Assembly (NCBI RefSeq): GCF_000090795.2
Contig: NW_003546543.1
Location: forward strand, 92,211 to 122,671
Length of the DNA: 30,461 nt
Origin: Amphimedon queenslandica
Taxonomy: Eukaryota; Porifera; Demospongiae; Haplosclerida; Niphatidae
Reading direction: 5' to 3'
Below the pieces are notes generated by a model, which was not told the DNA's origin, searched no databases, and saw nothing but the letters and a program-made list of their open reading frames with translations. Both the position numbers and the translations under genes were made by a program. Positions 1-8,399 of this stretch are shown here, one piece after another; position 1 is the stretch's first letter; each line of letters begins with the position of its first letter.

Positions 1-140
1 TATTATTATTATTATAAAAACACAGAAAGAGCACTTAGATGTGGGATGAACAAAAATTAGTGAAGAGAAATAAAATAAAATAAAATAAGATAGATAAAAT
101 AGAATAAGCAGAAATAAAAGTAAAATTGAAGGTAATAATA
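1..140. repeat. (TAA)n and TAAAA-rich simple repeat
   Basis: The window opens with five TAT/TAA units (1-16). At 62-120 there is an irregular run built from TAAAA/TAGATA units. Read on the minus strand, this lies just 3' of the retrotransposon coding region, so bases 1-16 could be its 3' simple-repeat tail; the window edge prevents confirmation. Confidence 0.7.
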
Positions 141-145
141 AATAT

Positions 146-440
146 TTAGGTCATAATTAAGTTGATGGGTGATCCATCAGCAATGTTGATGGAACGCCAT
201 TTCGTCCGGTATCCTCTGAGACATAAGATGGTTGCTCTCAGTATTGCAAAAGTGAGTCTTGTACGAACCCAACATACGACACCACAATAGTTCTGACCCC
301 ACTTTATTGACAATCTCTCAGATAATCTCTTTACAAACATAGATGCTTCCTTTCCCATCATCCCATCGACAGAAACACATAAAGGGGTAAACTGAGCTCT
401 CCTTTCAGTACAAGCCTGGTGATACTTTTTTTTTCTGTTC
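146..440 (-). pseudogene. C-terminal tail of the RLE element protein
   Basis: After the nuclease, the frame switches at an A9 run (plus strand 426-434). It then reads YHQACTERRAQFTPLCVSVD, …MGKEASMFVKRLSERLSIKWG and FAILRATILCLRG, ending at the stop at 146. It is lysine/arginine rich and in family-like order after the nuclease. One base fewer in the A run would join it to the nuclease frame. Confidence 0.7.
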
Positions 441-1120
441 CTCAGCTGCGGACAATACATCTGGTGGTGAACGGTTGCGGTAAGACCGGGCGTCAGTATC
501 AATAATCCTGACGTCAAACAACACCTCGGACTGAGGCATCCATACACCACAAACAGAAAGATCAGCCACAAGGGCTGGGCTGTTGGTGGAATTATGTCCT
601 TCACGTACTACTGACTCTCTTACTACCTGACAGTAAGCAAGGGAGGCAAGATCTCCAAAAGCATCACGTACTTCATTATGCCTCTGTGTGACCAGACCTC
701 CCCTTTTACATGAGAGAGATCAAATGGTTCATTGCATCCATCGCAATTATGGGGTATTTGTAACAGTGGTTTCCTGTATCTAATAGCTAGGGAATCCCTA
801 AACTCCTGTGCTGATAGATCAAAGTGGTGTTTAGCAACAGGGTTGACATTAAGCCATGATGACATCTCCTTAGCTCTATTAACAGCACGTTGCTGCATAT
901 GATCAATCTCTGAAATGATGTCATCAAACTTTCTCTGAATATTCACATCTTTATCCTTAGTAATCTCCTTTGAAATCTTATCATAATAATCAGCAAACTC
1001 TGTCATATCAAACTGAGTGTTACATTTCAGAGAGTTGGTAATAGGAGCAGAAAGCTTCCTTGAAGTAGAGTAATTGTGAGTAGCTATGTCTACTGGATTG
1101 AGTATACTTAAACCTCCCAT
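435..1120 (-). pseudogene. Zinc motif and RLE endonuclease of the same element
   Basis: It continues directly from the reverse transcriptase (GLSILNPVDIATHNYS). A linker leads to a zinc motif starting CDGCNEPFDLSH (about 690-745). The frame then breaks; in the next frame one reads GGLVTQRHNEVRDAFGDLAS, then ALVADL and SEVLFDVRIIDTD (about 490-530). The RHNEVRD block and the E…D-V-R block match the K/RHD and PD…D elements of the restriction-like nuclease of R2-type retrotransposons, which nicks the target to start reverse transcription. The break near 695 removes the last cysteine part of the zinc motif. Confidence 0.75.
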
Positions 1121-2025
1121 TCAAGTAGGTAGAGAAAACAACCTCCGTTCACTAGAAAATATCTCAGAGCCAAAGAGAGTTGGTAATAGTTGCTCAGTGA
1201 TTATATTTTCAACAGGCTCAAAAAATGACCCACACTCTGGAACAACTCTTTGCAAGTAAGTCCAGTGAGACTGTATTGACCTTGAGTAGGCGGAATAGGA
1301 TAGTTGTGGCTGAGTTTCAGCAATAAGTACCAACTTCTCAGTTATCGTAATCCATTCATTAACACGTCCTTTAACATATTCATGTGAACCAGATTGATCA
1401 CCAACTACACCACCCAGTAGTCTTTGACTAGTGGTTACTTTAACTCCGTAACTAGCAAATAACTCATTTGCGACTTTCAAACGGTCTGGACTTACAACAA
1501 GAACACATTTCTGGGACTCTAGATAGTAACCATATGATGGACCAAAAGACAGCAGCTTGGAGAACCAAGTCAACAGATCAGCCAATGGACTGCAAGCTGA
1601 GGCATCATCAGCGTACCACACATCCCCACCGGTTTTTGGATGACCAATGCAATCAATGAGTGTGAGAGTAGCAGCAGCATACACAAACATAGAGAGTGGG
1701 TCCCCGTGGGTCACACCTTCCTTACTATACAAATATTCATTTGAATCAGTTAAAACCAAGGGGGCCCACCCTCTGTAAGTGTTAAAAATAAACAATGAGC
1801 AACTAGGCCATATAATGTGGACATTCCAGAGAGGTGCTTGCCAATTGATTCTATTAAATGCATTTGATGCATCAATCATTAAAACACCACAACCATCCTC
1901 TCCATTATCCTTAAACAAATCTGATACAGCATGAATAGCAGCCTTGATTCCACATTTGACTCCCCCACAAAGCTGAGTAATATCACATACGTCATTCAGA
2001 TCGTACCTTGTCACAGAACATATCG
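1121..2025 (-). pseudogene. Reverse transcriptase domain of RLE non-LTR element
   Basis: It encodes the RNA-dependent DNA polymerase core that would copy the element RNA at a nicked chromosomal target. Palm motif A reads LMIDASNAFNRINW. Motif B reads GVTHGDPLSMFVYA. Motif C is WYADDASA, with both catalytic aspartates kept (about 1601-1618). The thumb-like part follows (…YVKGRVNEWI…, …SHWTYLQRVVPE…). The frame continues 5' into translated microsatellite up to 2098, which is not real coding. It ends at a TGA (1121-1123) exactly where the next frame continues with MGGLSILNP. An arginine CGA mutated to TGA would explain the stop. Confidence 0.85.
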
Positions 2026-2121
2026 TTATTATTGTTATTAATATTGTTATTATTATTGTTATTATTTTTATTATTATTATTATTATTGTAATTATCATTG
2101 CACTTATTTAAAAAAATATAC

Positions 2122-2168
<47 letters not shown>
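2026..2168. repeat. Compound (TTA)n-(TA)n microsatellite
   Basis: TTATTA/TTG units run from about 2026 to 2100, followed by (TA)n from 2120 to 2168. It forms the 5' boundary of the truncated retrotransposon and yields a meaningless Ile/Asn-rich translation. Confidence 0.9.
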
Positions 2169-2169
<1 letters not shown>

Positions 2170-2172
<3 letters not shown>

Positions 2173-3334
2173 TTACATACAATTACTGAAAGCATCTGTC
2201 AATAGTAATTATTGTCCGTTAAAGAATACATAAAAGTAAATAGCATACATTCATTAACATTGTACAAATAAAGAGAAGTATGATCATATAGTTGTTCAGA
2301 ACTTTTAATTTTTATTGTACTTTGTTCACTACATTGTATTTCATAGGCACTAAGATTACCTATATCAGCTTAATAAAGTATTGAAAATTTCACAAAGAAA
2401 AGTAAATTTAGATGATGCTGCATCTAAAATTTTAGTAACTTCTCCAAATAAAGGTGTTATTTCAAAATACCGTATTTCTTCTAAAAAATCACCACAGTCA
2501 CTTTCAATAAATAAATTTTGAAAAAATAATTAGAGTACACTAAGCCGTTTGGCCAACTAACCATTAATTATGACAAAATAGGAGGCACTAAGATGCATGT
2601 TTGGACAAGATATTGTAAGTCTGTCGATGCTTTTTTGTTACTTCACTAATAACTGAATCTTGAACCTAGGCCAGCCTATAGCCGTCATCTGTCCAGTGGA
2701 GTGTTGCTCGAGGCATCACTGTGAATAAAACAAGGCTCTTCAGCCTCTTTCAGCACAGGTCCATGTGTTATAATGCTGTCGAGTGTCAAAATTGGAGGGC
2801 AATGGCGAAATTAGAAGAACTTTCGTCATAATTTACAAAAGAAATTACTAGAATTAGTTTTGAAATAAAAGTGCTGAAAACTTAAATTTTATTTTTGAAA
2901 TTAAAGGTGCAAAATTTGAGAAGAATTATGGTAAAACCAACTTTGCACAGTTTTCCTTGGTGCTTCTACCAATTAATTTTAAGGAGAAATTCTTTAAAAT
3001 TAAAAGAACCTGTTATGATGGTAATAATGATTTTGAACTAACTACATGTAATAATGTAAGTTTTATCTATAAAGATGCAATAATATCTGTACCTATTCAC
3101 ACATGTATGGAGGCAATAAAATTAATTAATAATCATTTACCTGGACCATTAGTATCATTCAGATTAAGATTTACATTCTTGTTTCAACTGAAGTAATGAC
3201 AATGTAATTGTTGGTAATGATTGGCTAAGGACTTGGGAATATTTTCATAATACTTCATTCCCTGGGTGTTCCCTCAAATTTCATGCACAAGACCTTTGAT
3301 GGATGGCCACACCTAATTTATTTAAAGGAAATTT

Positions 3335-3340
<6 letters not shown>
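2170..3340. other. AT-rich stretch without recognised gene
   Basis: There is no convincing coding sequence. A short plus-strand frame at 2957-3196 (79 codons) has no motif I recognise and follows a low-complexity AT-rich lead-in. Confidence 0.5.
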
Positions 3341-3369
<29 letters not shown>

Positions 3370-3378
3370 GATAATGAT
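3341..3378. repeat. (AAT)n microsatellite
   Basis: Nine or more AAT units decay into AACGATAATGATAA at the right end. Confidence 0.9.
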
Positions 3379-3385
3379 AATTAGT

Positions 3386-3477
3386 ACCATATAGTGGGAA
3401 ATTTTGGCTGTGCAAAAATTTGGCAAAAATGCCAAAAAATTAGATTTGGTGGTTAAATTTTGGCAATTACTATGGTT
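3386..3477. repeat. Small imperfect palindrome, MITE-like
   Basis: The ends read ACCATATAGTGGGAAATTTTGG and, in reverse complement, ACCATAGTAATTGCCAAAATTT. They enclose further GCAAAAATTTGGC-type short palindromes. It may be a tiny decayed Tc1/mariner-type MITE, but the boundaries are uncertain. Confidence 0.4.
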
Positions 3478-3574
3478 TTAACTACTATGCCACACCCATT
3501 AGCAATAAGTGAGTAATGAATAAGTAACAATTATTATTGTCACTCATACAAGTTAAAAATTGGAGACCCACATG

Positions 3575-5296
3575 GTTGAAAGTGTTGTTCCTGGATACTA
3601 TATTTACAAAGACATTTGGTCCTCATTCGTTGAAGAGAAACTAAAATGTGACTCTGAGCTGAATAATTTTTGATCTTTTTGCTAGAGCTGTTCTAAAGGA
3701 TAATACTATTGTTGGTCCTGTTCCTCTGACGTTTTCTGTTGTCTGTACTGTTTTCATTACAAGAGACTGACTAGTTACATATGAAGTTACTGGTAAACAA
3801 GAGTACACAAACGATATTCCTGAAGTAAGCTTATAGATTCTCTGCAACTACACTTTCCAAGGCACTGTTGTTGATGTTCATAATCTAAAACGGTTTTCAG
3901 CCATAAGAGTTCCTAGTGGTATGTATTAGCAAATTGCAGCTGTTGATACCAAATACTTGACTCAACAAGACACAAATAACAGTAGCACTAATACCAATAA
4001 TACCTGTATGTCTGATTTGAAAGAAAGTATTGACAGTAATTAGGACTTTATCAGTATGGAAGAGGTACGGTTAGAGTCTAATTCAAAGTGACTTACCAAC
4101 AGCCACACAGACATTAATCTCAGCGGAGAACAATTAAATGACTAAATAGTTGATTTTTCTATAGCTATACTAATGAATCAATTTAGCAACTTGTGAATAC
4201 ATTCGTGTGAATCAAATCTTCTTCAGCAGTCCCGTAATCTTTGTCCATTTCCACCAAATGAATAATAATTCATATTATCTTTTTTAAAGAGTGCAAACAT
4301 TGGATTACAGCCACAACTATGACTGTTTGTCAATTATTGGTGATGGGCAAGTTTTAGTTTATGATACAATATTTACATCTTTAGGTAAAGATAGTACAAA
4401 TGTGATTCGAAAGCTATTTGGGAATGATGTGAAAATGTAACTGCAGTGGTTTTTTGAGGTATTTATTTTATTGGCTAAATATGATTGCCTGAACTTTTTA
4501 ATGAAGTGTGAGAACTCCTATTGTTCAAAAAAAATTATTCACTGAGATATGAGCTTTCAAAAATGCCTTTAATTACTTCATGGCATGGTCTGAGGGCGTG
4601 GCAAAATGTGACGCCATTTTGGTGAAGCTTGTAATTAATCCATTCCTTTATAGGGGGAAATAATCCTTTATTCTCATGCCTAGTAATGCAATAGCACAAA
4701 TATAAAGATTGGGATTGTTAGCTCTCATTATTTTAAGCATGCCACTGCCAGGAAAAGACTCAAAATAGCAAACAAGAGCATTTGCCTACTTGTGGTAGTA
4801 TGGTATATTCTCGCAGTTACATGCTTACAATAATGAGAGCTAATAATCCCAATCTTTAAATTTGTGCTATTACATTACATGGCATGAGAATAAAGGGTTA
4901 TTTTTCCATATATCTTTACCAAATTGACGTCACATTTAGCCATGCCCAGCCACCGGAAGAAACATGGCATGAAGTAAATACAATAATTTTTTAAAGCTCA
5001 TATCTCAGTGAATAATTTTTCTTAAACAATAGTTCTCACAGTTCATTAAAAAGTTCAGGCAATCATATTTAGCCAATAAAATAAATGTCAAAAAACCACT
5101 GCAGTTACCCTTTAAAGTTGTAGTTTCTGTTGTTCAAAAGCAGTTCGGTTCCAAAGATTGTGGGCTGTTTGCTGTTGCAATTTTGATAGCATTAATGCTT
5201 AATGTTCTATCATCTACAAAAGAATTTAACCAGTCTTTAATGAGAAGCAACCTTGTTTCCTGCTTAAAAAATTGCACTTTTACAATTTTTCCATGA
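3575..5296 (+). pseudogene. Ulp1/C48-like cysteine peptidase gene, split by a MITE
   Basis: Two coding blocks are visible. The first (3585-3860) reads YIYKDIWSSFVEEKLKCD and VLKDNTIVGPVPLTFS, an uncharacterised domain with a VGxVP core that recalls HIRAN-like sequences. The second is a Ulp1-like peptidase. It has LSGEQLND (about 4115), the catalytic HW pair in KHWITATT (His codon 4298-4300), aspartate in VYDTIF (4363-4365), and after the MITE the QKQFGSKDCGLFAVA block with the nucleophile cysteine at 5159-5161. The frame ends at a TGA at 5294-5296. C48 peptidases cleave SUMO/ubiquitin-like proteins, and many are carried by transposons. Several stops between 3660 and 4300 and a frame change between the His and Asp blocks show decay, although introns could explain some of these. 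Substrate unknown. Confidence 0.65.
4430..5115. mobile_element. TTAA foldback MITE, copy 1 (inside peptidase gene)
   Basis: This is a near-complete inverted repeat of about 680 bp. The left end reads GTAACTGCAGTGGTTTTTTG (4437 on) and the right end is its exact reverse complement, finishing at 5108. The arms stay similar almost to the centre near 4770, so the whole element can fold into one hairpin. It is flanked by TTAA at 5112-5115 and TGAA at 4430-4433, a TTAA with one change. It has no coding capacity. A TTAA target site is used by piggyBac and Kolobok transposases, either of which could have moved it. Confidence 0.9.
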
Positions 5297-5458
5297 AATA
5301 GTGTATTAACACTTGTTAATGTGATTTAATTATTACTGTTGTTGTTTTTGCACTACTACTTTTTCTCTTTAAGTACAAATCCCTAACTTACTTCTTTGCT
5401 AATCATTCTCACTCTTGTTATTATTAGATGTTGCTATAAATCATATTAATAATTAAGT

Positions 5459-5580
5459 TTATGAATAACATATTGAGTAATAATAATTATCAGTAGATTG
5501 ATAAATACTGAGTAGTTCATTATGAATAACATTTTGACTAGTAAATAGTGGATTGATAAATACTAAGTAATAAAAATTAG
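5459..5580. repeat. Two-copy ~61-bp tandem repeat
   Basis: TTATGAATAACATATTGAGT and GATTGATAAATACTGAGTA recur about 61 bp apart with a few changes (5459 and 5520). Confidence 0.7.
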
Positions 5581-5727
5581 GTCGGATTGAATTATGTCCA
5601 ATAATGTTGAGAATGCTGTCTTTTTGAAATCCATGAATAGCTGTTTCAGGTTTTTTGCAACCTCACTCCATGAAGACATTATCCACAATGCACTTGGTGT
5701 CTTAATTGTTGACCATTTTAGATCAAC

Positions 5728-6850
5728 TTAAATTTTCTCATTTCGGCACTCCTCAGGATGTGTCTGTACCTCTTTAGCGTAATGGGAATGAAAATAATTC
5801 CTTATTTGAGTCTTCATGGACTTATTGACAGCAATATCCATAGGGTTACCTATGCAATTTGGGGGTATCTTTACGCAACCTACGTTTCCATTCTGTAATG
5901 TTTCCAAAAAAACTAGGTGTATTCTGGACCTTAAAGCCATCAAAAAAACAAGGGCACATTTGGATGGGGCCAATAACATTGCACGCTGTTCCTTAATGAA
6001 AGGAGTCACTATGATATGCAGATGCCTCATCATTGATTGTCTATTGGACCAGTGATTGCTGGAATGTCATATATCCCATGTAGTTGGAAAAGAAACAACA
6101 GAATGGCATCTTTCAGTTGCGCCTTTGAAAAGCAGCTGTGGTGACAAATATTTGCAGCAGCTGTAGCAGCCAAGTGACAAATATTTGCAGCAGCTGTAGC
6201 AGCCAAATCAGCAGTGATTTCTCTTTTATCTTCACTGCCTGCAACAGGAACAATTTTGTCTCCAGCACGGTGCATTGTTCAATCTCCTGTAGGAAAAACT
6301 TTGAGTGTTTTGTCCCAGTTTATTACTAAAATCAGGAGGGATGTTATTCAAAATGACTTCAGCAGCTATATCAGACAAAAACTGTTCCTTCAAGTATTCG
6401 AAATTGGCCACCGGCATTGGAAACCTTCCTCTTCCTACAATGCATCCTCTTCATCAAGGATTTGGCCCAATCATTACCAGTGCATTATGTCACCACCTTG
6501 ATGTAATTTTCCAGGATTCCAAGCACTAACAATGCTGCCACTGTGAAAGATGCATTCACAACACCACCTGCTGACCTCAGAAATAATGTAAGCTTGAACG
6601 GCTTTGTCCAGTTCTTCGCCAAGTAGAAGAGACCTTCATCTTTTTCTTGTAGCAAGAGTGGTACATAGCACATCAGGATATTGTGCTTCACGCTGAAGAT
6701 GTTCTTTAATGAATCTCCTCACAGTACTCTCTGTTGCACTCTTTCTAAGAACGTTGGCCATGTGCCATGACACTCAGGTTGCTCCATTAACTACAGCATA
6801 CCTGGCTATTTTGGCTCAGTCTTCATCTGTGTATATGAGTACAGTTTTGA
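5728..6850 (-). pseudogene. pogo-like DDE transposase, decayed
   Basis: Translating the minus strand in shifting frames gives pogo-family blocks in the correct order. An N-terminal DNA-binding part reads AKIARYAVVNGAT (about 6800). Then come SLLLGEELDKAVQAYI (about 6600), AGGVVNASFTVAA, WAKSLMKRM (about 6460) and EYLKEQFLSDIAAEV (about 6390). The first catalytic aspartate is in NWDKT (about 6325), followed by GDKIVPVAGSEDKREITA (about 6240), NHWSN (about 6055), the second aspartate in FFDGFKVQN (about 5945) and the third in PPNCIGNPMDIAVNKS (about 5850). All three catalytic aspartates survive, but at least four frame changes and several stops make it inactive. Such transposases cut and paste DNA at TA sites. 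No terminal repeats were identified. Confidence 0.85.
6141..6206. repeat. 33-bp exact tandem duplication within the transposase
   Basis: Two identical 33-bp units, each starting GTGACAAATATTTGCAGC, sit at 6141-6173 and 6174-6206. The length is a multiple of three, so it duplicates 11 codons (minus strand LAATAAANICH) just after the GSEDKREITA block of the pogo remnant. Confidence 0.9.
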
Positions 6851-6957
6851 AAATCCTAGGTCTGCAGTGCTTTTAAGTTCTGATTGTTTTTCCTTTTCGC
6901 CACTAGAATTTTCACTTTTTACCTGAATCTTCATTCTTTTATTGGCAACTCAGCCTC

Positions 6958-7320
6958 GTGTCTGAAAGTAACACACACAGAGTCTATTGTATTCTAGATC
7001 TCTAAACCTGAAATCATTCTTGCTAAACAAATGGTAGTCTATCTTATTGTCTTGCAATATTCTCTGATGGGCAGCAAAGAGACTTCTTATAGTAGCAAGG
7101 TGGTATTGCACTCGGTTTTCCTTTTTAGCCTCCCTTACAAAGTGACGAAGCCAGTAGCTAACTGCTTCTGAGTTTTATCATGCTAGAAGGTCTTAAGGAA
7201 CCTTTTTCTCTGACATGGAGTTTCTAAATGATGCCCAACTTTGAAACGTACAAAGAGCCCATTTATATGCAAGTTTTGTATCAGACAGTATGACACCTTT
7301 TGCCTTCTCTTTTGCTTCTT
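6958..7320 (-). pseudogene. DUF3504-like (QRICH1/ZMYM-type) domain remnant
   Basis: The minus strand reads KEAKEKAKGVIL, WALCTFQSWASFRNSM, VSYWLRHFVREAKKENRVQY, HLATIRSLFAAHQRIL, then LFSKNDFRFRDLEYNR. This pattern (WL..FV.EARK.dG..Y.p.TL..L..gi.R.L…F.D..F..f) is that of the DUF3504 domain found in vertebrate QRICH1, ZMYM2-4 and KIAA1958, which is regarded as derived from a Crypton tyrosine recombinase. In-frame stops at several points show decay. It lies only about 100 bp upstream, same strand and nearly same frame, of the pogo-like remnant, so the two may once have been one protein. Confidence 0.7.
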
Positions 7321-7545
7321 TCACTGTTATCTTAGATAGAAAACAACGGTATGGCTAAGAACCGGTGGGCACTTCAGAGGTAGAGTAAATTTGCTCTAGA
7401 GCAGCTGTCTTCATCTTAGTCCTTCCACCTTGAATGTCGCTTGTTCTTTATTAAAAAACAAGTAACCATAACAACTGCTCTATGGCGCATGCACACAAAA
7501 TGAAAATAAAACCATGCATGCCTGAGCTAACTAATGGGATCCAAG

Positions 7546-7899
7546 CATATAGGCGGCGGAACCATGAAAGCTAGAGCCCCCTAGCTTTAAGAAAAGTGGG
7601 GCTTAGCTCCCCCAATTGATCGGTAAAAGAACAATTATATCATACTTTTAGCAGTGCTACCTGGAGTAACTGGGCTTTTGAATGTAAAAACAGCCATTCA
7701 GCTTGTAACTACAGGCTAGTTCTGATTCTACGCTGCTGCTTTTGGTGTTAAGTCAATCAGAGGACCGTGACCGCCATTTTTGAGTTTAAAAATTAACGTA
7801 AATGCCCATTCTGCAATGCCAAAAGTGTGTGAGATCAAATCGTAGAACGCTTTGCGCACCCTTAGGCCCCCTTTCCTTAGAGTCCTTCAGCTGCCACTG
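7546..7899. mobile_element. hAT-like MITE A (354 bp)
   Basis: The left end is CATATAGGCGGCGGAACC and the right end, reverse complemented, is CAGTGGCAGCTGAAGG: imperfect terminal inverted repeats starting with CA. An exact 8-bp duplication, GATCCAAG (7538-7545 and 7900-7907), flanks it, extending to GGATCCAAG. The 8-bp target duplication is the hallmark of hAT transposons. Inside, AGTGGGGCTTAGCTCCCCC resembles the interior of the element at 26112. No coding potential. Confidence 0.8.
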
Positions 7900-7956
7900 G
7901 ATCCAAGAGATGGATAACAGCAGCTATAAAGTGCTTGTTTTGTCTTGCAAAACCAC

Positions 7957-8109
7957 ATAATGCTCGTTAGGCATTTATTAAGTGATTTATTGGTTTCTGT
8001 GTGTGGTCTCATGCCTCATAAATCACTCGGCATTGCCTTGTGCTTTATGAGGCAGTGGACCACACCCACAAACCAATAAATGACTTAATAAATGCCTAAC
8101 CAGCATAAA
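7957..8109. repeat. Short foldback element (~153 bp)
   Basis: GTTAGGCATTTATTAAGTGA at the left is matched, inverted, by TTAATAAATGCCTAAC at the right. Pairing continues through ATTGGTTT…GTGTGGTC and TGCCTCATAAA, so almost the whole segment folds. The class is not identified. Confidence 0.8.
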
Positions 8110-8142
8110 GTATTACGTAGCGAATGATTATTTTCAAAGAAA

Positions 8143-8380
8143 TTATTTTTCAATCCATTCAGGATAATTAATGTGATACTGTACCTTTGGAGTTATTTGA
8201 ACATGAGAGTACATATCACTCAATTGACAATGATGATTGTGAATAATGTTACGAAGATAAGCTTTAACATCAACATTCAGTTCAGGAGCTAAGCAGATGT
8301 CCATTACTGTAATCAGGAGCAAAAACATTTCCATTGTCTACAATCTTCTGGGACTTTGTCAGTAACAAGTAACAGAAGTA
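8143..8380 (-). pseudogene. CACTA/EnSpm-like transposase C-terminal fragment
   Basis: The minus-strand frame reads LLLITVMDICLAPELNVDVK, then IIHNHHCQLSDMY and ITPKVQYHINYPEWIEK. The HH…YP…(I/L)TPK.HY..HYP pattern is the one I know from C-terminal parts of animal CACTA/tnp2-related transposase proteins. Just upstream in another frame is DKVPEDCRQW, which fits the same family (GD.VP…W), implying a one-base loss at TGG-AAATG. Transposition function inferred from family only. Its 3' continuation is absent, ending near the foldback at 7957-8109. Confidence 0.55.
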
Positions 8381-8399
8381 ACCTGCTAAAGCCCCACAT

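Larger units (their letters stand above)
146..2025 (-). mobile_element. Non-LTR retrotransposon remnant with restriction-like endonuclease
   Basis: On the minus strand three consecutive reading frames together give a reverse transcriptase, a CCHC-type zinc motif and a restriction-like endonuclease (RLE). That domain order is typical of early-branching non-LTR elements of the R2/CRE/NeSL type. The 5' part, upstream of reverse transcriptase motif A, is missing and is replaced by microsatellite at 2026-2168. The copy has one in-frame stop (1121-1123), a frame break near 695 that looks like loss of about ten bases at the zinc motif, and a one-base excess in an A run (plus-strand T9 at 426-434). 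It is therefore dead. Assignment to the RLE class rests on visible motifs; the exact clade is not determined. Confidence 0.85.

Noticed and set aside
1468..1659. Plus-strand open frame opposite the reverse transcriptase
   Set aside because: Antisense shadow of the minus-strand RT, which has clear motifs.
1992..2195. Asn/Ile/Tyr-rich open frame on the minus strand
   Set aside because: It is a translation of the TTA/TA microsatellite, not a gene.
7957..8109. Hairpin considered as a miRNA precursor
   Set aside because: It is a long foldback of about 150 bp that looks like a mobile element; nothing indicates processing.
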